The notes below the pieces were generated by a model. The model searched no databases. It worked only from the letters and a program-made list of their open reading frames with translations, and was not told the origin of the DNA. 64,000 nt of DNA from Planktothrix paucivesiculata PCC 9631 (GTDB lineage: Bacteria; Cyanobacteriota; Cyanobacteriia; Cyanobacteriales; Microcoleaceae): NCBI RefSeq assembly GCF_900009265.2, contig NZ_LR735029.1:16459-80458 (forward strand), read 5' to 3'. Both the position numbers and the translations under genes were made by a program. The number at the start of each line of letters is the position of its first letter. The first letter of the stretch is position 1. Shown in pieces: positions 36,032 to 42,659 of this stretch.

Positions 36032-38473
36032 ATGGTGCTAAAACCGGAAACCGATTCCGCCACGGGTTTACTTCGCTTAGTCGGAGATAATACCGCCGAA
36101 GACGTGAGATTTTTCCCAGGAGAATTGGGCGTATTTCAGTTAGATGCTTTTTTATTAGGAGGAGATGATACGGTTCGTGGGTCATCCGATTCTGAATTAA
36201 TTTATGGTAATTCGGACAATGATCAATTATTCGGAGAAGGGGGAAATGATACCCTATTTGGCGGGGTTGGAGACGATCAAATTATAGGAAATCAAGACAA
36301 TGATCTGTTATTTGGAGAAGCAGGAAATGATCGATTTGTGGGATTTGTAGATCCCGATAATCCCAGTCAATTATCGGGGGTTGAAGGTAATGATACTATT
36401 TATGCTGGGTCAGGAAATGATCAAGTTCGTGAGGGTCAAGGAGAGGATTGGATCTTCGGAGGACAGGGTAATGATGAACTCAGAGCAGGGGGTGATAATG
36501 ATTGGGTAGAAGGTAATGATGGGGATGATTTTATCGGGGGAGAAGATGGAAATGATACGGTTTTTGGAGGGAATGGAAATGATCAAGTTCGAGGGGATGG
36601 GGGGAGTGATTTAGTAATAGGAAATGCTGGAGATGATCAGCTATCTGGAGGCGAGGAAAATGATACTTTAATTGGGGGTCAAGGGAATGATCAAATTATT
36701 GGAGATGCTGGAGATGATTGGCTTTCTGGGAATAGGGGAAATGATAGCTTAATTGGGGGAGAAGGGAAAGATATTTTTGTTTTAGATAGTAATAATTTAA
36801 GTAATAATCTGGAATTATCGGATTTGATTGTAGACTTTGAACCCGGGGAAGATATTATTCTTTTAACTGGAGATTTGGGGTTTGATGATTTAACTCTTAC
36901 ACCTGATCCCAGAACTGAGAATAGTACAATTTTAGAAGCTAAATCTGGGGAAATTGTCGCGGTTTTACAAAGCATTAAACCAGATCAAATTACTCGTCCT
37001 AATTTTATTATTCCCGGGTCTATTGCCTTCAGTTCTGAACAATTTGCAGTAAATGAAAATGGAACTCCCATTAATCCGATTACGGTAGTTAGAAACAGTG
37101 GAAATGATGGAGAAATTAGCGTTACTGTTGTCCCGGTTTCCACACCCTTCACTCCCACGGGAAATCAAGTTGATACCACGCCTATTATTGTTAATTTTGC
37201 TAACGGGGATATTGAACCTAAAATTATTAATATTCCCATTGTTAATAATAACGTCCCTAATTATTCAGCTAACTTACTTTTAACCTTAGAAAATCCCACT
37301 AATTTTGCTCAAATTACTGCCCCTAATCAAGCAATTTTAGATATTATAGATGATGAAATTCCTCCTGCTGCATTAGCAAGTTTAGTTAATCCCATTCCTG
37401 AAACTAATGCTCAATTTGGTTCCCGTTTATCGGGGTTAGGAAGTAATTTTGTCGCCGTCACCGCCCCCGGTCAAACTAATAATCAAGGCATTGCCTATTT
37501 ATTTGATCTCACCTTGCAACAACCCACCTTAACCTTTAGTAACCCTTCTCCCTCGGCGGGAACTTCAAAATTTGGTCAATCCGTGGCTACAACTTCAAGA
37601 GATAATATTATTATTGGCGCGCCTCAAGATAGTAGTTTATTCCCTAATTCTGGGGCAGTTTATGGCTTTAGTACCGCCACCGGAACGCCCTATTTAACTA
37701 TTAATAATCCCAACCCCAAGGTGTTTGATTTATTTGGCTATGCCGTTGCTAGTTTAGGTAATAATATTATTGTCGGTGCTCCTAATGATTCCGCCGTAGG
37801 TATCGCCTATTTATTCGATGGCAATACGGGTCAACTGTTGCAAACTTTTTTAAATCCCAACCCTCAAGTTAACGATTTTTTTGGGGCGTCTGTTGCTGGG
37901 GTAGGCGGAGATAGGGTATTAATTAGTTCACCGGCTAGTTTAACCCCAACCGAGGGACAAAAACCCGGTGAAGCCTATATTTTTGATAGTGTAACCGGAC
38001 AGCTTTTACAAACCTTTAGAAATCCCAATCCTGGGTTAGATAATTTTGGCTATTCCGTCGCCTGGACAGGAATTGGTCGAGATATTTTAATCGGTGCGCC
38101 AGGAGACGACCAAGGGGCAAATGATGGGGGAATTGCCTTTTTATTCGATGGGATTACGGGAGCGGTTTTACAACGTTATAATGCTCCTAAAGTGGAGGAA
38201 TTTAATCAATTTGGTCAAGCCTTAGCTTTGATGGGAAATGACGTTTTGATTGGTTCTCCGGGCTACGGATTAGGAAATTCAGGGGGAACATTCCGCTATG
38301 AATTAAGAACCGGAAATTTAGTGCAGAATTATTTAAGTCCGGTTACGGATAATGCCGATACTGACTTGAATTTTGGAACATCTGTTGCTAGTGTGGGTAA
38401 TCTCGTCTTAGTGGGTGTTCCTGATTTGGATATCACCTTACCCAGTGCAGGTGCTGTTTTTCAATTCATTTAA
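36032..38473 (+). CDS. RTX/Calx-beta/FG-GAP surface protein
   Basis: An 813-residue acidic protein. Residues about 40-245 hold some 20 RTX nonapeptides (GGxGNDxxx type), which bind calcium in a parallel beta-roll. A Calx-beta domain follows at about 330-445 (SSEQFAVNENGTPINPITVVRNSG). The rest contains at least six FG-GAP-like units (FGYAVASLGNNIIVGAPNDS, FGQALALMGNDVLIGSPG), forming a beta-propeller. There is no signal peptide, as usual for type I secreted RTX proteins. The SLH gene begins 12 bp after its stop. Its role is probably at the cell surface, comparable in style to oscillin of gliding filaments, but that is inference. Confidence 0.85.
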   Translation: MVLKPETDSATGLLRLVGDNTAEDVRFFPGELGVFQLDAFLLGGDDTVRGSSDSELIYGNSDNDQLFGEGGNDTLFGGVGDDQIIGNQDNDLLFGEAGNDRFVGFVDPDNPSQLSGVEGNDTIYAGSGNDQVREGQGEDWIFGGQGNDELRAGGDNDWVEGNDGDDFIGGEDGNDTVFGGNGNDQVRGDGGSDLVIGNAGDDQLSGGEENDTLIGGQGNDQIIGDAGDDWLSGNRGNDSLIGGEGKDIFVLDSNNLSNNLELSDLIVDFEPGEDIILLTGDLGFDDLTLTPDPRTENSTILEAKSGEIVAVLQSIKPDQITRPNFIIPGSIAFSSEQFAVNENGTPINPITVVRNSGNDGEISVTVVPVSTPFTPTGNQVDTTPIIVNFANGDIEPKIINIPIVNNNVPNYSANLLLTLENPTNFAQITAPNQAILDIIDDEIPPAALASLVNPIPETNAQFGSRLSGLGSNFVAVTAPGQTNNQGIAYLFDLTLQQPTLTFSNPSPSAGTSKFGQSVATTSRDNIIIGAPQDSSLFPNSGAVYGFSTATGTPYLTINNPNPKVFDLFGYAVASLGNNIIVGAPNDSAVGIAYLFDGNTGQLLQTFLNPNPQVNDFFGASVAGVGGDRVLISSPASLTPTEGQKPGEAYIFDSVTGQLLQTFRNPNPGLDNFGYSVAWTGIGRDILIGAPGDDQGANDGGIAFLFDGITGAVLQRYNAPKVEEFNQFGQALALMGNDVLIGSPGYGLGNSGGTFRYELRTGNLVQNYLSPVTDNADTDLNFGTSVASVGNLVLVGVPDLDITLPSAGAVFQFI

Positions 38474-38485
38474 AAAAGGAAAATT

Positions 38486-40111
38486 ATGAAATCTAAAATT
38501 GTGTCCTATTTTAAGTCTGGAAAATCAATCGCTTTTTTACCTCTAAAATGGATTTCTAATCGGTCTTCTTTTAAGTTGTTTTTTATTGTAGCTTTAGGCA
38601 TTATTGTTACGCATAAATATTTACCCTTGGTCAATGTCATTGCTGCCGAAAATTCTCGAGATTTTTCAGATATTAAAGGTCATTGGGCGCAAAACTGTAT
38701 TGAGAGTTTGGCTCAAAAAAATATTGTTAAAGGTTATTATGAAGATGATACCTTTCGCCCCGATAGTCCGGTTACTCGGGCTGAATTTGCGGCAATTTTA
38801 AATCAAGCTTTTCCTAAAATTCCTCGAGGTGAAAAAGCTATTAGTTTTGTCGATGTCCCCACGGATTTTTGGGCTCACAATGCCATTCAATCGGTGAATC
38901 AAAAAGGGTTTATGTCAGGATATTTAGGCAGTGTTTTTAATCCTTTATTAAATATTCCTAGGGTACAGGCTTTCGTAGCCGTTGTTAATGGTTTAGAGTA
39001 TAAATCCAGCCAAGTTTCGCCACAACAATTAACCAGACTTTTTGATGATACTGCTGATATTCCTGAATATGGAAAACAAGCGATCGCAACTGCAACGGAA
39101 AATTGGTTGGTCGTGAATTATCCCAATGTTCGACGATTAAATCCTAATAAACCGGCGACTCGGGCGGAGGTTGCCACGTTAATTTGTCAAGCGATTTCTG
39201 AAGATAAAACTAAGGCATTAGTCCCGACTCAATATATTGCCAGAGTCTCAATTTCTGATCCTCCAGCCGTAAGTTCAGAAGCCAAACCCACCCCCGCGGC
39301 CCCGGCGGCTACCATGCAGCCACAAGCCAAGCCTCCCATTGAATCTCGGCCTAATTCTGCTCCAGATATTAAGGATTTGAAGGTGCAAAAAACCTTAACA
39401 TTAGGAGAGATTAAAGCAGAATTATTAGCCGATTCTAATAGTACCATTCAAGTGATGCAAATTAAAATTACCCGCAGAGGAGAGTTGATTTCAGAAGATG
39501 TTGTTTCCATGGCAAACTTATCAAGTCCTGGGATTAAAACAGTGAAAACAGGAAGGGTTATTGATTTTAAAATCCTAGATTTAGATAATGATAAAGAACC
39601 CGAAATTTTAGTAGATTTGTTAGTAGAGGGAGAAAATAATCTCCAGGGTTACTATTCTGTGATTTATCGCTATAGTCCGATTAAAAAAGAATATCGAGAT
39701 TTACAACAAAAATGGGGTTTAACTTCCTATCAACTCAAAACAGACAACTCAGAAAACTCTATTTTAATCCACTATGACCAACGATTTAGCCAAGAATTTC
39801 AAGTCTATTCCCCGGAACAATTGCCGTTACAGATTTTTAAATATCAGTTTGGAGAATGGCAAGATGTGACTCGACAATATGCTGAATTAATCAAAGAACA
39901 TAATTCGGCTTTATTGCAAGAAGTTAATAAACGGAGTCGCCTCAAACAAGATTTAAAAGGGGTTTTAGCCGCCTATTTAGCTCAACAGTATTTACTAGGT
40001 CAATCGGATAGCGGATGGAAAACGGTTCAAGAACTTTATCAAAACTCCGATAGAAACCAATTTTTTACTCAACTTCGCCAATGGTTAAAAAAGACAGGAT
40101 ACACTGATTAA
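38486..40111 (+). CDS. S-layer homology (SLH) domain protein
   Basis: A 541-residue exported protein with a long basic N-region and hydrophobic signal (FKLFFIVALGIIV). Three SLH units lie at about 57-115, 116-180 and 181-235 (FSDIKGHWAQNCIESLAQKNIVKGY; FVDVPTDFWAHNAIQSVN; PNKPATRAEVATLICQA). A proline/alanine-rich linker precedes a C-terminal domain of about 250 residues with a calcium-like DLDNDKEPEILVDLLVEG segment. SLH units attach proteins to peptidoglycan-linked polymers. The start follows AAAAAAGGAAAATT after the RTX gene, so the two form an operon. Confidence 0.85.
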   Translation: MKSKIVSYFKSGKSIAFLPLKWISNRSSFKLFFIVALGIIVTHKYLPLVNVIAAENSRDFSDIKGHWAQNCIESLAQKNIVKGYYEDDTFRPDSPVTRAEFAAILNQAFPKIPRGEKAISFVDVPTDFWAHNAIQSVNQKGFMSGYLGSVFNPLLNIPRVQAFVAVVNGLEYKSSQVSPQQLTRLFDDTADIPEYGKQAIATATENWLVVNYPNVRRLNPNKPATRAEVATLICQAISEDKTKALVPTQYIARVSISDPPAVSSEAKPTPAAPAATMQPQAKPPIESRPNSAPDIKDLKVQKTLTLGEIKAELLADSNSTIQVMQIKITRRGELISEDVVSMANLSSPGIKTVKTGRVIDFKILDLDNDKEPEILVDLLVEGENNLQGYYSVIYRYSPIKKEYRDLQQKWGLTSYQLKTDNSENSILIHYDQRFSQEFQVYSPEQLPLQIFKYQFGEWQDVTRQYAELIKEHNSALLQEVNKRSRLKQDLKGVLAAYLAQQYLLGQSDSGWKTVQELYQNSDRNQFFTQLRQWLKKTGYTD

Positions 40112-40166
40112 AATTAGTTAAACATTTCATGATAAATTAATCCTTGTTTCCCAATCTTTTTAAACC

Positions 40167-41117
40167 ATGATTAACACCAAACTTAAACCAGACTGGGCAG
40201 GAGAAGATTTTCTGTCTAAAATTGTTAACTTTTTAATCCAAACCAAACCGCTTTATAGTTTGATGAAACTGCAAGCCAGACAAGTTTTAATTAAAACCGC
40301 CGAAAAAAATGGAGTTCCTTGGCGGAAAACCTGTCAAGAATTAGACACATCAGAAGTAAAAGAACTCTTAAAAACTGTCAGTAATCCTAATATTAAATAC
40401 CCGGAATATTATCAAGTTCCTTTTCATGCTTATGAGCAGGGAAATCTCTGTTGGTTAGCCGCTTTTGAAGCCGAACCCGCCACAAAAGCCATGGGTCTGC
40501 GAGTCTGGCCAAAAGAACAAATTACCTGGGAAACCGCCGAACATCGGTTGCGTTCTAGTTTCCATGAAATCCTCGGCCAATATTGTCCTGAACGGGTGGA
40601 AAATGTGTTAGATATCGGTTGTTCTGTGGGAATGTCTACCCTACCTTTACACCGCTATTTAGTCCAGAAATATGGTGATAATATTAAGACGGTGGGATTA
40701 GATTTATCACCCTATATGTTAGCAGTAGCAAAAGTCCGAGATACCCAGGGAGAAATCGCCGAATGGAGACAGGAACTAGCGGAAAATACCAGTTTTACCG
40801 ATAATAGTTTTGATGTTGTTACCCTGCAATTTCTGTTGCATGAACTCCCGAACCAACCTAGTAGAGAAATCTTTCAAGAAGCATTTAGAATTTTACGTCC
40901 AGGCGGTTGTTTAGCTATTGTGGATAATAACCCCAAATCAGAAGTCATTCAGAATTTACCCCCAGCGTTATTTATTCTTATGAAAAGTACCGAACCTTGG
41001 AGTGATGAATACTATACTTTTGATGTGGAAGCAACCTTAAAGGATGTGGGGTTTGATTATAAAATAACGCTTCCCAGTGACCCTCGCCATCGTACCATTA
41101 TTGCGATTAAACCTTAA
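40167..41117 (+). CDS. Class I SAM-dependent methyltransferase
   Basis: A 316-residue methyltransferase. Motif I VLDIGCSVGMSTLPL is near residues 149-163, motif II VGLDLSPYMLAVAK near 178, and post-I DVVTLQFLLHELP near 218, followed by RILRPGGCLAIVDNNP. The N-terminal 140 residues are helical and contain a conserved-looking HAYEQGNLCWLAAFEAEPATKAM. The substrate is unknown. It starts 55 bp after the SLH gene and may share its transcript. Confidence 0.88.
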   Translation: MINTKLKPDWAGEDFLSKIVNFLIQTKPLYSLMKLQARQVLIKTAEKNGVPWRKTCQELDTSEVKELLKTVSNPNIKYPEYYQVPFHAYEQGNLCWLAAFEAEPATKAMGLRVWPKEQITWETAEHRLRSSFHEILGQYCPERVENVLDIGCSVGMSTLPLHRYLVQKYGDNIKTVGLDLSPYMLAVAKVRDTQGEIAEWRQELAENTSFTDNSFDVVTLQFLLHELPNQPSREIFQEAFRILRPGGCLAIVDNNPKSEVIQNLPPALFILMKSTEPWSDEYYTFDVEATLKDVGFDYKITLPSDPRHRTIIAIKP

Positions 41118-41273
41118 AATAGTTTGATTGCTTAATCAGCAATTAAGTTATTTAACGGTATATTTTAGCTTGGATCTTTTCTGTTAATAACGGTTATAGT
41201 ATTGACAGAATTGATCATACTTTAAGATAAAATAATAAGTAGATTTGGGAGAACCCGCCCCTACAGGTTTATG

Positions 41274-41936
41274 TTATTTTTTAATATCCAGAATAAAATC
41301 TTGATAAAATTCTTCATGGGAACCTGTGAAATTATCCATCTTTTTATTGGTTAAATATCCCTTAGATTGAGTATGGGGATTTTCAACATAACTAGAGATA
41401 GATTTTGGATAATTTAGATCTTCATGCCATCTAATATTAAATGCTGCATATTTCGGAAAAAATTGCATCTCAGCATAACCTTTAATCTGATCATGTATCC
41501 ACCAAGCTAATGCTGTCCAGTCTTTAGTCCGTTCATAATAGGGAATAAAAGAAGTGACAATAATACAAGCGGTTGCCCCCATATAACCATTTTTATCTCG
41601 TCTATCCCAAATATGAGCCGCATAATTGCTTTCATTGGAGGCACAATTATATTGATTTTTATTTTCTGCGCCTTTAGCATTCACTTCGCAAGAACGATAA
41701 GCCGAACGAATACTAATTTTTCCGAGAGCATCTTGCAGGGGTTCTAGTACATTTTCACAGAGGTTTTTTCCGGCTGCGATCGCTAATTCTGGATCATCAG
41801 GTATATTAGGAATACCCTCTATTTGAGAAATTTCCGAGTATAGAAATTCCCGCATAAAAAAACTTTTAGAAAGTTGCACCCGTCCGAGTTCTTCTAACGC
41901 TTTAACAGTTTCTGGTTTTCTCATAGCATTATTCAT
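41274..41936 (-). CDS. Peptidase M15-like conserved protein
   Basis: A 220-residue soluble protein of a family I recall as M15-like and widespread in bacteria. IRSAYRS and the region NYAAHIWDRRDKNGYMGATA resemble the D-Ala-D-Ala carboxypeptidase core; a further WHE provides another histidine. No signal peptide is present. The alternative start MRKPETV at 41924 looks like the usual family N-terminus. It lies 13 bp downstream of the hicA remnant on the same strand. The enzymatic assignment is tentative. Confidence 0.6.
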   Translation of the reverse strand: MNNAMRKPETVKALEELGRVQLSKSFFMREFLYSEISQIEGIPNIPDDPELAIAAGKNLCENVLEPLQDALGKISIRSAYRSCEVNAKGAENKNQYNCASNESNYAAHIWDRRDKNGYMGATACIIVTSFIPYYERTKDWTALAWWIHDQIKGYAEMQFFPKYAAFNIRWHEDLNYPKSISSYVENPHTQSKGYLTNKKMDNFTGSHEEFYQDFILDIKK

Positions 41937-41948
41937 TCAATTCATCAT

Positions 41949-42037
41949 TTATTTGACCAATTTTATACCCAGATCTTTACAGATTTTATGAGCTAGGATA
42001 TCACTAATTTCAAGCGGATAAATTCTTTACGCTTCAT
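41949..42037 (-). pseudogene. hicA toxin remnant with internal deletion
   Basis: The ATG at 42037 overlaps the hicB stop as ATGA. The first codons read MKRKEFIR, the HicA N-terminus, then the frame hits a stop after 14 codons. In another frame the same DNA reads EISDILAHKICKDLGIKLVK and stops at 41949, which matches the HicA C-terminus. The middle of about 45 residues, including the catalytic His of the GxxH strand, is missing and the join is out of frame. The toxin is therefore dead while its antitoxin is intact. Confidence 0.8.
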
Positions 42038-42246
42038 GCCGCTATTTTTTCTTCTTGGTAATTACCATTGGAAGCATTAATAGCATCTTGGCGATTAAAT
42101 TCTAAAGCCTCTTCCAATGTAATTTTAAGGCTTTCCAATAATTGATCACGGGAAGATTCTTGACAATTCACTCCTGGAATTTCTTCAATCCACCCAATCC
42201 ACCAATTCCCACCTTGTTTAATAATTGCGGTATAGGTATTGCTCAT
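42034..42246 (-). CDS. hicB: HicB-family antitoxin (orphan)
   Basis: A 70-residue HicB-like protein: YTAIIKQGGNWWIGWIEEIPGVNCQESS, then DQLLESLKITLEEALEFNRQDA. HicB proteins neutralise HicA RNase and repress their own promoter; this short form ends shortly after the partial RNase H-like fold. The gene overlaps its former hicA partner by ATGA. With the toxin destroyed, any remaining role would be as a repressor or as anti-toxin for a HicA encoded elsewhere. Confidence 0.88.
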   Translation of the reverse strand: MSNTYTAIIKQGGNWWIGWIEEIPGVNCQESSRDQLLESLKITLEEALEFNRQDAINASNGNYQEEKIAA

Positions 42247-42447
42247 ATTTAGCCTATTTTACATTGCTCTTAGGGTACAAATTAAAACATAGTCTCAGTA
42301 TAACCGATCCGGTTTTGAGTTTGGTCAAGAGCGATCGCTATTTTTAGAAAAAGTATGATGTTTGGGTTTGTAGCTATGCGATCGCCTTCGGCTGGGCGGA
42401 ACCCATCGCGCTATACTAAATTAAGAACAATTAGGAGGATATAGCCC

Positions 42448-42606
42448 ATGTCTCTTGAGATTCAACAGAGTGAAGAATTGCTTAAAATTCAAGAACTGTT
42501 AGAAGATTTAGAGGATTTACAAGATTTAAGAACAGCACAACAAGAAGAACAAGAAAATCCCACTTTTTCTTTAGATGAAGTTAAGCAAATATTGAATTTA
42601 TCTTAG
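42448..42606 (+). CDS. Small antitoxin-like protein (orphan)
   Basis: A 52-residue acidic, leucine-rich protein with a perfect ribosome binding site (AGGAGG, 10 bases before ATG). The run LLKIQELLEDLEDLQDLRTAQ followed by PTFSLDEVKQILNL resembles small Phd/RelB-type antitoxins of cyanobacteria, in which a RelE gene normally follows. Here the next gene is the coiled-coil/WD40 protein, 53 bp downstream, separated by an AGAAACCGGGTTTCT palindrome. A toxin is absent, so it is orphaned or has another partner. Confidence 0.65.
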   Translation: MSLEIQQSEELLKIQELLEDLEDLQDLRTAQQEEQENPTFSLDEVKQILNLS

Positions 42607-42622
42607 TTTAAATCGGAAACCG

Positions 42623-42637
42623 AGAAACCGGGTTTCT
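42623..42637. repeat. Palindrome AGAAACCGGGTTTCT
   Basis: One of a family of 15-bp palindromes AGAAACC(C/G)GGTTTCT in this window (also 45455, 45506, 45539; degenerate at 44142 and 56788). It lies between the antitoxin-like gene and the ribosome binding site (AGGAGG at about 42647) of the WD40 gene. Confidence 0.85.
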
Positions 42638-42659
42638 GAAAACCCCAGGAGGAATTAAA

